In this document: piece by piece, positions 19,061 to 29,441 of the stretch
Layout: each line of letters opens with the position of its first letter
Position numbering within the stretch: the first letter of the stretch is position 1
Origin: JAJEFO01 sp965221845
GTDB taxonomy: Bacteria > Pseudomonadota > Alphaproteobacteria > Rhodobacterales > Rhodobacteraceae
DNA: 64,000 nt
Reading direction: 5' to 3'
NCBI GenBank assembly: GCA_965221845.1
Contig: OZ244919.1
Coordinates: 1,426,001 to 1,490,000, forward strand
The notes under the pieces: model-generated
Database searches by the model: none
What the model was told of the DNA's origin: nothing
Seen by the model: only the letters and a program-made list of their open reading frames with translations
Translations under genes and position numbers: made by a program

Positions 19061-19693
19061 CTAGCGCGTGCCGTACATGCGGTCTCCGGCGTCGCCGAGT
19101 CCCGGAACGATGTAGCCCCTTTCGTCCAGGCGCTCGTCCACTGCCGCTGTCACGACGGGGACGTCCGGATGCGCGGCCTCCATGCGCCGGACGCCTTCGG
19201 GCGCGGCCAGCAGGCAGAGGAAGCGGATGTCGGCCGCTCCCGCATCCTTGACGAGGTCGACCGCGGCGACCGAACTGTTCCCCGTCGCAAGCATCGGGTC
19301 CACGACGATGACACGCCGCTCCGGCAGCGCGTCAGGCAGCTTGCAGTAGTACCGGACCGGCTCCAGCGTCTCCTTGTCCCGATAGAGCCCCACGAACCCG
19401 ACCCGTGCCGACGGCACGAGGTCGAGCATGCCGTCGAGAAGGCCGTTGCCGGCGCGCAGGATCGAGACCAGGGCAAGCTTCCGGCCGTCAAGAACGGGCG
19501 CCTCCACGAGATCCAGCGGGGTCCGGACACTCCGGGCCGTCAGCGGCAGGTCCCGCGTGACCTCGTAGGCCAGAAGCGTGCTGATTTCGCGAAGAAGCTG
19601 TCGGAACAGCCCTGACGGGGTCCCTCCGTCCCTCATGAGCGTCAGCTTGTGCTGGACGAGCGGATGCCCGACCACTGTCAGGTGCTCCGGCAT
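19061..19693 (-). CDS. upp: Uracil phosphoribosyltransferase
   Basis: 210 residues starting MPEHLTVVGHPLVQHKLTLM, with an upstream AAGGGGGG ribosome-binding stretch. The PRPP-binding loop VIVVDPMLATGNSSVAAV is at about residue 127 and the uracil-binding tail YIVPGLGDAGDRMYGTR is at the C-terminus. Converts uracil and PRPP to UMP. Last gene of a cdd-deoA-deoB-upp salvage operon, 20 bp after deoB. Confidence 0.96.
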   Translation of the reverse strand: MPEHLTVVGHPLVQHKLTLMRDGGTPSGLFRQLLREISTLLAYEVTRDLPLTARSVRTPLDLVEAPVLDGRKLALVSILRAGNGLLDGMLDLVPSARVGFVGLYRDKETLEPVRYYCKLPDALPERRVIVVDPMLATGNSSVAAVDLVKDAGAADIRFLCLLAAPEGVRRMEAAHPDVPVVTAAVDERLDERGYIVPGLGDAGDRMYGTR

Positions 19694-19713
19694 CGTGACA
19701 CCCCCCTTCATCC

Positions 19714-20922
19714 TCACAGAAAACTCCTGCCCGGTCCGCGCGCCGGCACGCCGAGATGCGCGGCGACCGATGCAGCCAGGTCGGCAAACCCCACGTGCCC
19801 GACCGCGCGCGGGCCGACGCCGTGGCCAATGACAGGGACACGCTCCCTGGTATGGTCGGTTCCGGGCCAGGTCGGGTCGTTGCCATGATCTGCGGCAAGC
19901 AGGATCAGGTCCCCGCCCCGAAGCCGTTCCAGCACGCGCGGCAGCTGGGCGTCGAACCACTCCAGCGCGCGCGCATAGCCCGGGACGTCGCGGCGATGGC
20001 CATGGACCGAATCGAACTCGACGAAATCCGCGAATGTCAGGCTTCCGTCCCCGGCCTCGCCCGCCAGGCTGACGAGACGCTCCATCAGTTCGGCATCGGT
20101 GCCCCTCGCAACGTCATGAACGCCCTGCATGGAGAGAACGTCCCCGATCTTGCCGACGGCATGGACCCGCCCGCCCGCTTCGGCGACCCAGTCGCAAAGC
20201 GTCGGGGCAGGCGGCGGAACCGCGAAGTCGCGCCTGTTCGGGGTCCGCTCGAACGCGCCGCCGGAGCCGGCGAAGGGGCGCGCGATCACGCGGCCGACGC
20301 GCATCCCGTGCAACAGCGGCGCCAGCGCCTCGCAGAGATCCAGCAGGCGGCCGAGGCCGAAGCGCCCCTCATGCGCGGCAACCTGGAAAACGCTGTCGGC
20401 GGAGGTGTAGCAGATCGGCCATCCCGTCCTCATGTGCTCGTCGCCCAGGCGCGCGATGATCTCGGTGCCGGAGGCATGGCAGTTTCCAAGCGTGCGCTCG
20501 GCGCCGGCAAGCCGCGCCGCCTCCGCCATGACCGCGGCAGGAAACGCCGGAACGTCGCGCGGGAAGCGGTGCCAGTCCCAGGGCACCGGCACGCCCGCAA
20601 GCTCCCAGATGCCCGATGGCGTGTCCTTGCCCCGCGAGACCTCCGTCGCTGCGCCCCACAGGCCTGCCGGGTCGGCCGCAAGCCCCGGCATGTCCGCGCC
20701 CGAGGCCAGCCTGACCGCCGCGCCGAGCCCGAGGGCCCCGAGATTCGGCATGTCGAGAGGGCCGGTCCGCCCTTCCTCGGCAAGGCCGGCGGCGCAAGCC
20801 TCCGCGACATGGCCAAGCGTGTTCGCCCCGGTGTCCGGGACCGCCCCGTTGCAGTAGGCGTCCGCGTCCGGCGCGCCGCCGGCGCCGACGCCGTCCATCA
20901 CGACCAGGAAGGCGCGCGGCAT
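19714..20922 (-). CDS. deoB: Phosphopentomutase
   Basis: 402 residues of the alkaline-phosphatase superfamily. N-terminal metal ligands lie in VVMDGVGAGGAPDADAY and C-terminal ligands in LAADHGNDPTWPGTDHTRE. Interconverts (deoxy)ribose 1- and 5-phosphate. Its ATG overlaps the deoA stop (TGATG), so translation is coupled. Confidence 0.95.
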   Translation of the reverse strand: MPRAFLVVMDGVGAGGAPDADAYCNGAVPDTGANTLGHVAEACAAGLAEEGRTGPLDMPNLGALGLGAAVRLASGADMPGLAADPAGLWGAATEVSRGKDTPSGIWELAGVPVPWDWHRFPRDVPAFPAAVMAEAARLAGAERTLGNCHASGTEIIARLGDEHMRTGWPICYTSADSVFQVAAHEGRFGLGRLLDLCEALAPLLHGMRVGRVIARPFAGSGGAFERTPNRRDFAVPPPAPTLCDWVAEAGGRVHAVGKIGDVLSMQGVHDVARGTDAELMERLVSLAGEAGDGSLTFADFVEFDSVHGHRRDVPGYARALEWFDAQLPRVLERLRGGDLILLAADHGNDPTWPGTDHTRERVPVIGHGVGPRAVGHVGFADLAASVAAHLGVPARGPGRSFL

Positions 20923-22223
20923 CAGCAGACCCGCTCCATGACCATCGGGCCCGGCCCGTCCGCCTCGCCAACGCTCACGGCAGACAGGAATGCGCGTTCC
21001 GCGGCGTCCGCAGACGCCTCGTCAGCGGCATGCAGCCTGGCGAGCGGGTCGCCCTTCGACACCTCGGCACCGAGCGGCAGGATGTCCGAGAATCCCACGG
21101 AGGGATCTATGCGGTCGCCGGCGCGCATGCGCCCGCCCCCGAGGCGCACGACCGCCATGCCGACCGCGCGCCCGTCAAGCGCCGCGACCTGGCCCGAAGC
21201 CGGCGCGGCCACGTCGCGAACGACCCTGGCGCGCGGCAGGCGTTCACTCCATGCTGCGCTGAACTCCGCCGGGCCTCCCTGCGCGGCCAGCATCGCGTCG
21301 AACCTGGCCGCCGCCTCGCCCGACCGGAGCGCCTCGCGCAAGCCGGCCCCGGCGGCCTCGGGCGTGTCCGCGGCGCCGGCGAGGACGAGGAGCTCGGAAC
21401 CGAGCGTGACGGCGAGATCGACCCACCGCGCGCCTGCGGACCCGGTCAGGGCGCGCATCACCTCCGCGACCTCAAGGGCGTTTCCGGCGACGGGCGCGAG
21501 CGGCTGGTTCATGTCGGTTATCAGCGCGACCGCCGGGCATCCGGCGCCCCTGGCCGTCCGGACAAGCGCGTTCGCGAGCGCCCGCGCCTCCTCCATCCCG
21601 GTCATGAACGCGCCGGATCCGCACTTCACGTCGAGGACCAGCGCGCCCGGCCCAGCCGCAAGCTTCTTCGAGAGGATCGAGGCCACGATGAGGTCGATGC
21701 TCGCGACGGTTCCGGTGACGTCGCGCACCGCATAGAGCCGCCTGTCGGCGGGCGCGATCCGGCTGGAGGCGGCGACGATCGCGACGCCGGTCTCGGCGAC
21801 GATCCGCCGAAACCGGGCCTCGCCGATCTCCGCCGAAACCCCGGGAACCGCCTCGAGCTTGTCCAGGGTGCCGCCCGTGTGCCCGAGGCCCCGGCCGGAT
21901 ACCATCGGGACCGCCACGCCGGCCGCGGCCAGCGCCGGCGCAAGCAGCAGCGACACGCAGTCCCCCAGGCCGCCCGTCGAGTGCTTGTCGACGACCGGCC
22001 TGGCGACGTCCCACGCCAGCACGTCGCCGCTGTCGCGCATCGCGAGGGCAAGCGCGACCCGCGCCTCCTCGGAAAGGCCGCGCAGGCAGACAGCCATGGC
22101 GAATGCGCCTGCCTGGGCGTCGGTCACCGCCCCGCTGGCAAGGCCGCGCGCAAACCAGTTCAGCTCGTCCGCGGCCGGCTGGCCTCCGTGCCGAAGCCTT
22201 TCGATGATCGTGCGCGCATCCAT
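20922..22223 (-). CDS. deoA: Thymidine phosphorylase
   Basis: 433 residues. The family signature SGRGLGHTGGTLDKLEAVPG is near residue 108, preceded by VDKHSTGGLGDCVSLLLAP. Phosphorolyses thymidine and deoxyuridine to base and deoxyribose 1-phosphate, feeding deoB. The gene starts immediately after the cdd stop and overlaps deoB. Confidence 0.96.
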   Translation of the reverse strand: MDARTIIERLRHGGQPAADELNWFARGLASGAVTDAQAGAFAMAVCLRGLSEEARVALALAMRDSGDVLAWDVARPVVDKHSTGGLGDCVSLLLAPALAAAGVAVPMVSGRGLGHTGGTLDKLEAVPGVSAEIGEARFRRIVAETGVAIVAASSRIAPADRRLYAVRDVTGTVASIDLIVASILSKKLAAGPGALVLDVKCGSGAFMTGMEEARALANALVRTARGAGCPAVALITDMNQPLAPVAGNALEVAEVMRALTGSAGARWVDLAVTLGSELLVLAGAADTPEAAGAGLREALRSGEAAARFDAMLAAQGGPAEFSAAWSERLPRARVVRDVAAPASGQVAALDGRAVGMAVVRLGGGRMRAGDRIDPSVGFSDILPLGAEVSKGDPLARLHAADEASADAAERAFLSAVSVGEADGPGPMVMERVC

Positions 22224-22616
22224 TCAGGCGCCGCCGGCCGGGAACCTTTCGAAGGCCCTGGGCAGCAGTTCGGCCACGTCCGCCGTCAGGCTCCGGCCGC
22301 CGACGGTCGCCATCGTCACGGTCGCCGCCGGACCGGCGAACTCGAGCAGCTTCTGCCGGCAGCCGCCGCACGGCGCAACGGGCTCGGGACAGTCCGCGAT
22401 GACGGCGATCTCGACGAAGCGCGTCTCTCCCGCGGCAACCATCGCCGCGATCGCGGCGGCCTCCGCGCAGACGCCCTCCGGATGGGCGACGTTCTCCACG
22501 TTGCAGCCCGCATGCACGCGACCCGAGGCCGAGCGCAGCGCCGCGCCGACCTTGAAGCCGGAATAGGGCGCATAGGCGTTCTCGCGCACGGCCCTGGCCG
22601 CCCTGATCAAGTCCAT
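22224..22616 (-). CDS. cdd: Cytidine deaminase
   Basis: 130 residues, the length of the tetrameric zinc enzymes. The zinc site is GCNVENVAHPEGVCAEAAAI (Cys plus catalytic Glu) and PCGGCRQKLLEF supplies the other two cysteines. Deaminates cytidine and deoxycytidine to uridine forms for deoA and upp. First gene of the salvage operon. The ATG at 22616 was chosen because the sequence further upstream is not family-like. Confidence 0.96.
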   Translation of the reverse strand: MDLIRAARAVRENAYAPYSGFKVGAALRSASGRVHAGCNVENVAHPEGVCAEAAAIAAMVAAGETRFVEIAVIADCPEPVAPCGGCRQKLLEFAGPAATVTMATVGGRSLTADVAELLPRAFERFPAGGA

Positions 22617-22892
22617 GGAGCGCTCCCGTTTCGGCAAGGGTGGCGCGGCCAGGCAGGGAATGCAATAGTCGGCCATTCTGCCAGGCTGCGGGCCGGCCGG
22701 GCGCGTCAGGGAACGCGCCGGCAAGGGGAGGCGGCGAGGTCCCCGCGCCTCGCATGCAGCGACCCGGCCGCACGGGCTTGCCCAATCGCGACCTTCGACG
22801 CAGAGTGGCGCCGGCTGGACGCCAGCGCGCCGGGACCCGCCGTCCCGTGCCTGCGCATGGAGACGCCGAGCGACCTGCCTGGAGGCCAAGGG

Positions 22893-25175
22893 ATGCCCGA
22901 TGACCCGCGCGAGACCGCCAGCCGGCAGGCGGCGCTTGACTACCATGAGATGCCGAAGCCCGGGAAGCTGGAGATCCGCGCCACGAAGCCCCTCGCCAGC
23001 GGACGCGACCTCGCGCGCGCCTACAGTCCGGGCGTCGCGGAAGCGTGCCTGGAAATCAGGTCCGATCCCATCAACGCCTTCCGGTTCACCGCGCGCGCCA
23101 ACCAGGTCGCCGTGGTCACCAACGGATCGGCGGTCCTGGGGCTGGGGAACATCGGCGGGCTCGCGGCCAAGCCGGTGATGGAAGGCAAGGCCGTCCTGTT
23201 CAAGAAGTTCGCCGACATCGACTGCTTCGACATCGAGCTGGACGAGAGCGATCCCGAACGTCTTGCCGAGATCGTCTGCGCCCTCGAGCCGACCTTCGGC
23301 GCCATCAACCTCGAGGACATCAAGGCGCCGGACTGCTTCGTCGTCGAGCACATATGCAGCGAGCGGATGAACATTCCCGTGTTTCACGACGACCAGCACG
23401 GCACCGCGATCGTCGTGGGCGCCGCCGCAACCAATGCGCTCCATGTCGTGGGCAAGGCCTTCGCGGACATCAAGGTGGTGTCGACCGGCGGAGGCGCGGC
23501 GGGAATCGCCTGCCTGAACATGCTTCTCAAGCTGGGCGTGAGGCGCGAGAACGTCTGGCTCTGCGACCTCGAGGGGCTGGTGCACGAAGGGCGCGCGACC
23601 GGCATGACGCCGCAGAAGGCGGAATTCGCGCAGCGGGGCGGGGCGGCATCGCTGGACGACGTCATCGCCGGCGCGGACCTGTTCCTGGGCCTTTCGGGTC
23701 CCGGGGTCCTGTCCGGCGACATGGTCCGCCGGATGTCCGGACCGCCCATCGTCTTCGCGCTGGCCAATCCGGAACCCGAGATCATGCCTGACGAAGTGCG
23801 CGAGGCCGCGCCGGACGCGATCATCGCCACCGGCCGCTCGGACGTGCCAAACCAGGTGAACAACGTGCTCTGCTTCCCGTTCATCTTCCGGGGCGCGCTC
23901 GACGTCGGCGCGACCACGATCAACGACGAGATGAAGCTGGCCTGCATCGACGGCATCGCCCGCCTTGCGCGCACGACCACGAGCGCCGAGGCGGCGGCGG
24001 CCTACAAGGGCGAGGAGCTGACGTTCGGGCGCAACTACCTGATCCCCAAGCCGTTCGACCCGCGCCTGATGCGCGTGGTGGCTTCCGCCGTGGCCCAGGC
24101 CGCGATGGACACCGGCGTCGCCACCCGGCCGATCGGGGACATGGACGCCTACCGCCACAGGCTGAACGCGGCCGTCTACAGGTCGACGATGATCATGAGG
24201 CCGGTCTTCGAGGCGGCCGCGACCGCGAGCCGGCGCATCGTGTTCACGGAAGGCGAGAACGAGCGCGTGCTGCGCGCCGCGACCGCCATGATCGAGGAGA
24301 TGTCGGACACCCCCATCCTCATCGGACGCCCGGAGGTCGTGGAACGCCGGATCGAGCGCCTCGGGCTGCCGATCCGGCTGGGCGAGCACTTCGATCTCGT
24401 GAACCCGGAGAGCGATCCCCGCTACCGCGACTACTGGACCACCTATCACGCGCTTCTGGAGCGCCGCGGCGTGACCCCGGAGCTTGCCCGGTCGATCATG
24501 CGCACCAACACCACGGCCATCGGCGCCGTCATGGTGCACCGGCGGGAAGCCGACAGCATGATCTGCGGCGTCTTCGGGCAGTATCTCTGGCACCTGCGCT
24601 ACGTGAGCGAGGTTCTCGCGAGGGACGGGCTTCATCCGGCCGGGGCGCTCAGCCTCGTGATTCTCGAGGACGGCCCGCTGTTCGTGGCCGACACGCACGT
24701 TCATTCCGAACCCACGCCCCGGCAGATCGCCGAGGTGGTGCTGGGCGCCGCAAGGCATGTGCGCCGGTTCGGCCACGAGCCGAAGATCGCGCTCTGCAGC
24801 CACAGCCAGTTCGGGAACCTTGACTGCGGCACCGGCGAGCGGATGCGCCGGGCGATGGAAATCCTTGACGCCGAGCCGCGCGACTTCGAGTACGAGGGCG
24901 AGATGCATGCCGACACGGCGCTCGACGTGACGATCCGCGAGCGGATCATGCCGCGTGCACGGTTCGACGGGCCGGCAAACGTGCTCATATTCGCGAATCT
25001 CGATGCGGCGTCCGCCGTCCGGAACATTCTCAAGATGAAGGCGGGCGGCCTTGAGGTCGGCCCGATCCTGATGGGCATGGGCAACCGGGCGCATATCGTC
25101 ACGCCGGCAGTGACGGCGCGCGGCCTCCTGAACACGAGCGCGCTTGCGGGAACGCCAGTCGCGCAGTACGGCTGA
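22893..25175 (+). CDS. maeB: NADP-dependent malic enzyme with C-terminal phosphotransacetylase-like domain
   Basis: 760 residues from ATG 22893, which has GGAGG nine bases upstream; an ATG at 22857 is possible but has no such site. The malic enzyme half carries VTNGSAVLGLGNIGG, FHDDQHGTAIVVG and the cofactor loop STGGGAAGIACLNM. From about residue 430 it continues into a phosphotransacetylase-like domain (VFTEGENERVLRAA to MGMGNRAHIVTPAVTARGL), the usual MaeB hybrid. Decarboxylates malate to pyruvate. Divergent from cdd. Confidence 0.95.
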   Translation: MPDDPRETASRQAALDYHEMPKPGKLEIRATKPLASGRDLARAYSPGVAEACLEIRSDPINAFRFTARANQVAVVTNGSAVLGLGNIGGLAAKPVMEGKAVLFKKFADIDCFDIELDESDPERLAEIVCALEPTFGAINLEDIKAPDCFVVEHICSERMNIPVFHDDQHGTAIVVGAAATNALHVVGKAFADIKVVSTGGGAAGIACLNMLLKLGVRRENVWLCDLEGLVHEGRATGMTPQKAEFAQRGGAASLDDVIAGADLFLGLSGPGVLSGDMVRRMSGPPIVFALANPEPEIMPDEVREAAPDAIIATGRSDVPNQVNNVLCFPFIFRGALDVGATTINDEMKLACIDGIARLARTTTSAEAAAAYKGEELTFGRNYLIPKPFDPRLMRVVASAVAQAAMDTGVATRPIGDMDAYRHRLNAAVYRSTMIMRPVFEAAATASRRIVFTEGENERVLRAATAMIEEMSDTPILIGRPEVVERRIERLGLPIRLGEHFDLVNPESDPRYRDYWTTYHALLERRGVTPELARSIMRTNTTAIGAVMVHRREADSMICGVFGQYLWHLRYVSEVLARDGLHPAGALSLVILEDGPLFVADTHVHSEPTPRQIAEVVLGAARHVRRFGHEPKIALCSHSQFGNLDCGTGERMRRAMEILDAEPRDFEYEGEMHADTALDVTIRERIMPRARFDGPANVLIFANLDAASAVRNILKMKAGGLEVGPILMGMGNRAHIVTPAVTARGLLNTSALAGTPVAQYG

Positions 25176-25257
25176 TCCTGCGGCCGGACGGCTGGACATC
25201 CGGCCCGGAATTGCACATGCGCAGGGCGGGCGAGGGCCGGCCGGAAGGAGGGGCGCG

Positions 25258-27189
25258 ATGGGATACAGGGACGTCTACGCGTCGTGGAAGTCCGATCCCG
25301 AGGCCTTCTGGCTGGAGGCCGCGGAAGCCATCGACTGGGACCGCAGGCCGACACGTGCGCTGAACGACAGGCGTGCGCCGCTGTACGAGTGGCTGGACGA
25401 CGGGCTTGTCAACACCTGCTGGAATGCCGTCGACCGGCATGTGGAGGCAGGCCGCGGCGGGCAGGACGCGATAGTGCACGACAGCCCGGTGACCGGCACG
25501 AAGTCGCGGATCACGTATGCCGAGCTCCGGGACAGGGTCGCGCGGCTCGCCGGCGCCCTCGCCTCAAGGGGCGTGGCCAAGGGCGACCGGGTCGTCATAT
25601 ACATGCCGATGGTCCCGGAAGCCCTTGTGGCGATGCTGGCCTGCGCCCGGCTCGGCGCCATCCATTCGGTCGTCTTCGGAGGGTTCGCCGCCCACGAGCT
25701 TGCCGTCCGGATCGACGATGCCGCGCCGAAAGCCGTCATCGCCGGGTCTTGCGGGATCGAGCCGGGGCGCATCGTCGCGTACAAGCCCCTTCTCGACGCC
25801 GCCATCGAGCGCGCGAGGCACAAGCCCGAATTCTGCCTGATCTTCCAGCGCGAACAGGCGCGCGCCGCGCTGATAGCCGGCCGCGACCTTGACTGGGATG
25901 ACGCGCAGGACGGCGTCGCGCCGGCCGGGTGCGTGCCGGTGGAGGGCAGCCATCCGGCATACATCCTCTACACGTCAGGCACGACGGGCGCGCCGAAAGG
26001 CGTCGTCCGCCCGACGGCCGGCCACCTTGTGGCGCTCAGCTGGACCATGAAGAACATATACGACACGGATCCGGGCGACGTGTTCTGGGCGGCTTCCGAC
26101 GTCGGCTGGGTCGTGGGCCATTCCTACATCTGCTACGCGCCGCTGATCCACGGCAACACGACGGTCGTGTTCGAGGGCAAGCCCGTCGGAACCCCCGATG
26201 CCGGCACGTTCTGGCGCGTCATCGAGGAGCACGGCGTGAAGGTCCTCTTCACCGCGCCGACCGCGTTCCGCGCGATCAAGCGCGAAGATCCGAACGGCGC
26301 GCTGGTCCGGGACTACGACCTCTCGGGCCTCAGGATCCTGTTTCTCGCGGGCGAACGCGCCGACCCTGACACGGTCGAATGGGCACGCAGGCATCTCGGC
26401 GTTCCGGTCATCGACCACTGGTGGCAGACCGAGACCGGGTATTCCATCGCGGCGAACCCGATGGGAATCGAGCCCCTTCCGGTGAAGAGCGGATCGCCGT
26501 CCGTCGCCATGCCGGGCTACGACGTGCAGGTCCTCGACGAAGGCGGACGCCCGATGAAGCCGGGCGAGCTCGGCGCGGTCGCGATCAGGCTGCCGCTGCC
26601 GCCGGGCACGCTGGCCACCCTCTGGAACGCGGAGGAGCGGTTCAGGAAGAGCTACCTCGAACGGTTCCCCGGATACTACGAGACCGGCGACGCGGGCTTC
26701 GTCGACGAGGACGGATACATCTACATCATGGCGCGGACCGACGACGTGATCAACGTTGCGGGCCATCGGCTGTCCACCGGAGGCATGGAGGAGGTGCTCG
26801 CGTCCCATCCCGACGTCGCCGAATGCGCCGTCATCGGCGTGGCTGACCGGCTCAAGGGACAGCTGCCGCTGGGGCTCCTCTGCACGAATGCCGGAACGTC
26901 CCGGCCGGATGCGGAGATCGTCAGCGAGTGCGTCAGGCTCGTGCGCGACCGGATCGGGCCCGTTGCGGCCTTCCGGCAGGCGGTCGTGGTCGACCGGCTG
27001 CCCAAGACCCGCTCGGGCAAGATCCTGCGAGGCGCGATGGCGAAGATGGCGGACGGCGAAGACTTCAGGACGCCGGCGACGATCGACGACCCGGCCATTC
27101 TGGACGAGATTCGCGAGGCCCTGGCCGCCCTGGGATATCCCGGGGGCCGGCCGCAGGATCTTGCGCCGCCGGCTTCGCCGGAAGCGTGA
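25258..27189 (+). CDS. prpE: Propionyl-CoA synthetase
   Basis: 643 residues, ATG with a strong GGAAGGAGG site. The opening MGYRDVYASWKSDPEAFWLE is characteristic of PrpE rather than acetyl-CoA synthetase. The AMP-binding loop YILYTSGTTGAPKGVVR, the hinge region YYETGDAGF and the acylation-site lysine in LPKTRSGKILRG are all present. Activates propionate to propionyl-CoA. Lies 80 bp after maeB in the same direction, so the two could share transcription. Confidence 0.93.
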   Translation: MGYRDVYASWKSDPEAFWLEAAEAIDWDRRPTRALNDRRAPLYEWLDDGLVNTCWNAVDRHVEAGRGGQDAIVHDSPVTGTKSRITYAELRDRVARLAGALASRGVAKGDRVVIYMPMVPEALVAMLACARLGAIHSVVFGGFAAHELAVRIDDAAPKAVIAGSCGIEPGRIVAYKPLLDAAIERARHKPEFCLIFQREQARAALIAGRDLDWDDAQDGVAPAGCVPVEGSHPAYILYTSGTTGAPKGVVRPTAGHLVALSWTMKNIYDTDPGDVFWAASDVGWVVGHSYICYAPLIHGNTTVVFEGKPVGTPDAGTFWRVIEEHGVKVLFTAPTAFRAIKREDPNGALVRDYDLSGLRILFLAGERADPDTVEWARRHLGVPVIDHWWQTETGYSIAANPMGIEPLPVKSGSPSVAMPGYDVQVLDEGGRPMKPGELGAVAIRLPLPPGTLATLWNAEERFRKSYLERFPGYYETGDAGFVDEDGYIYIMARTDDVINVAGHRLSTGGMEEVLASHPDVAECAVIGVADRLKGQLPLGLLCTNAGTSRPDAEIVSECVRLVRDRIGPVAAFRQAVVVDRLPKTRSGKILRGAMAKMADGEDFRTPATIDDPAILDEIREALAALGYPGGRPQDLAPPASPEA

Positions 27190-27216
27190 GGCCGCGCCCG
27201 GCAGCGCCCGGCGCCA

Positions 27217-27984
27217 TCACAGGAACTGCTCCCGGATCAGGCGCTCCTCCAGCCCGTGGCCCGGATCGAAGAGGATCCTGTGGCGAACGTTCGGTTCGCT
27301 CCTGACCTCGACGGCCGTCACGTTGCGGACCGGCCGCCCGTCCGCATCGGCCATCACCCGGCGCTTCGCGGGGTCCAGGACGTCGAACCGCACGGTCGCG
27401 GTCTTCGGAACCAGCGCGCCGCGCCAGCGCCTCGGCCGGAAGGGCGCCACGGCCGTCAGGGCCAGCACTTCCGAGCCGATGGGCAGGATCGGCCCGTGCG
27501 CGGAACAGTTGTAGGCGGTGGAGCCTGCCGGCGTGGACACCAGCGCGCCGTCGCACACGAGCTCGTCCAGACGGGGCCTGCCGTCCACGCCGACCCTCAG
27601 GCGCGCGGCCTGAGACCCTTCGCGCAGCAAGGACACCTCGTTGATCGCAAGCGCCTCCTCCACGTCCCCGCCGGCGGTCTCGGCCCGCATGCGAAGCGGG
27701 TTGATCACGGCCTCCTCCGCCTCCAGGAGGCGCTGCGGCAGGCCGTCCGTGCGGAACGCGTTCATGAGGAAGCCGACCGTGCCGCGGTGCATCCCGTAGA
27801 CCGGCTTGTCCAAGGGCTGCACGTCCTTGAGCGTTGCCAGCATGAAGCCGTCGCCGCCGAGGGCAACGACCACGTCCGCCTCGTCCGGCGGCGACTGCCC
27901 GAAGCGCCCGGTCAGGCGCGCCAGCGCCTCCTGCGCCGCCCTCGTCTCGCTTGCGCGGAATGAAACCGCCCTTGCCGACCGCAT
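27217..27984 (-). CDS. nadK: NAD kinase
   Basis: 255 residues from ATG 27984, which has GGAGGG directly upstream; the longer frame to 28035 is unlikely. The GGDG nucleotide-binding motif is in VVALGGDGFMLATL, the NE motif in LAINEVSLL and the conserved STPAGSTAYN follows. Phosphorylates NAD to NADP. Convergent with prpE (28-bp gap) and divergent from glyA. Confidence 0.95.
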   Translation of the reverse strand: MRSARAVSFRASETRAAQEALARLTGRFGQSPPDEADVVVALGGDGFMLATLKDVQPLDKPVYGMHRGTVGFLMNAFRTDGLPQRLLEAEEAVINPLRMRAETAGGDVEEALAINEVSLLREGSQAARLRVGVDGRPRLDELVCDGALVSTPAGSTAYNCSAHGPILPIGSEVLALTAVAPFRPRRWRGALVPKTATVRFDVLDPAKRRVMADADGRPVRNVTAVEVRSEPNVRHRILFDPGHGLEERLIREQFL

Positions 27985-28145
27985 GGTCCCTCCGTCCGTT
28001 GGCGGCACGATTGCCCGCGTCTCCCGCGAACTCAAGGCCCCGGATTCGCCAGAGGGCGCCGCATCGCGCCGATTCGCCGGTTTCGGCCCTTTCCGGACCG
28101 CGTCAGGCGGTATAGAAGCCCCCGTGCCAGCGAGGGAGTCCCGTC

Positions 28146-29441
28146 ATGAACGTCCAGCATCGCGATTCCGGATTCTTTGCCGAGGCGCTTGACGCCCGCG
28201 ACCCGGAGGTCTTCGCGGCAATGCGGTCAGAGCTCGGCCGCCAGCGCGACGAGATCGAGCTGATCGCATCGGAGAACATCGTTTCGGCCGCCGTGCTGGA
28301 GGCGCAGGGCTCCGTGCTGACGAACAAGTACGCGGAAGGGTATCCCGGCAAGCGATACTACGGGGGCTGCCAGTTCGTCGACGTTGCGGAGACGCTGGCC
28401 ATCGAGCGCGCCAGGGACCTCTTTGGCGCGGGCTTCGCCAACGTCCAGGCGAATTCCGGCAGCCAGATGAACCAGGCGGTGTTCTTCGCGCTGCTCAGCC
28501 CCGGCGACACGTTCATGGGCCTGGACCTGAACTCCGGAGGGCACCTGACCCACGGCTCGCCCGTCAACATGTCGGGCAGGTGGTTCAACGCGGTTTCCTA
28601 CGGCGTTCGCCGGCAGGACCACCTTCTTGACATGGACGGGGTCCGCGCGCGCGCCCTGAAGCACAGGCCGAAGCTGATCCTTGCCGGCGGCACCGCCTAC
28701 TCCCGCTCGTGGGACTGGGCGGCCTTCCGGGAAATCGCCGACGAGGTCGGCGCATGGCTCCACGTGGACATGGCCCACATCGCCGGCCTTGTCGCCGGCG
28801 GCGTCCACGCCTCGCCGGTGCCGCATGCGCATGTGGTCACTTCGACGACGCACAAGTCGCTGCGCGGCCCTCGCGGCGGCCTGGTCCTGACCAATGACGA
28901 GGGAATCGCGCGGAAGATCGATTCGGCCGTATTCCCCGGACTTCAGGGCGGGCCGCTGATGCACGTCATCGCGGCGAAGGCCGTGGCGTTCGGGGAAGCG
29001 CTCAGGCCGGAGTTCAAGGCCTATGCGGCGGCGGTCGTCGCGAACGCGCGCGCGATGGCGGACGAGCTGGCGCAGGGAGGGATCGACATCGTTTCGGGCG
29101 GCACGGACAACCACCTGATGCTGGCAGACCTGCGCCCCAAGGGAGTGACGGGGAAGGCGGCGGAGGCGGCCCTGGGCCGCGCGCGCATCACGGCGAACAA
29201 GAACGGCGTGCCCTTCGATCCGGAAAGGCCCTTCGTGACCAGCGGCATCCGCCTCGGCACTCCGGCGGGAACGACACGCGGGTTCGGCGAGGAGGAGTTC
29301 CGCCAGATCGCGCGCTGGATCGTGGAGGTCGTTGACGGGCTGGCCGGCAATGGCGCGGACGGCAATGCCGGCGTCGAGGCCGGCGTGAGGCGCAAGGTGG
29401 CCCGGCTCTGCAGCGCTTTCCCGCTCTATCCGTCCCTCTGA
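28146..29441 (+). CDS. glyA: Serine hydroxymethyltransferase
   Basis: 431 residues. The PLP lysine is in VVTSTTHKSLRGPRGGLVL (about residue 238). ELIASENIVS and YAEGYPGKRYYGGC are family hallmarks. Interconverts serine and glycine while charging tetrahydrofolate. Monocistronic here, with nadK divergent on one side and a tRNA gene on the other. Confidence 0.97.
   Translation: MNVQHRDSGFFAEALDARDPEVFAAMRSELGRQRDEIELIASENIVSAAVLEAQGSVLTNKYAEGYPGKRYYGGCQFVDVAETLAIERARDLFGAGFANVQANSGSQMNQAVFFALLSPGDTFMGLDLNSGGHLTHGSPVNMSGRWFNAVSYGVRRQDHLLDMDGVRARALKHRPKLILAGGTAYSRSWDWAAFREIADEVGAWLHVDMAHIAGLVAGGVHASPVPHAHVVTSTTHKSLRGPRGGLVLTNDEGIARKIDSAVFPGLQGGPLMHVIAAKAVAFGEALRPEFKAYAAAVVANARAMADELAQGGIDIVSGGTDNHLMLADLRPKGVTGKAAEAALGRARITANKNGVPFDPERPFVTSGIRLGTPAGTTRGFGEEEFRQIARWIVEVVDGLAGNGADGNAGVEAGVRRKVARLCSAFPLYPSL

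Noticed and set aside
22224..25199. 991-residue minus-strand frame covering maeB
   Set aside because: Only the last 130 residues are cytidine deaminase; the rest is antisense to maeB.
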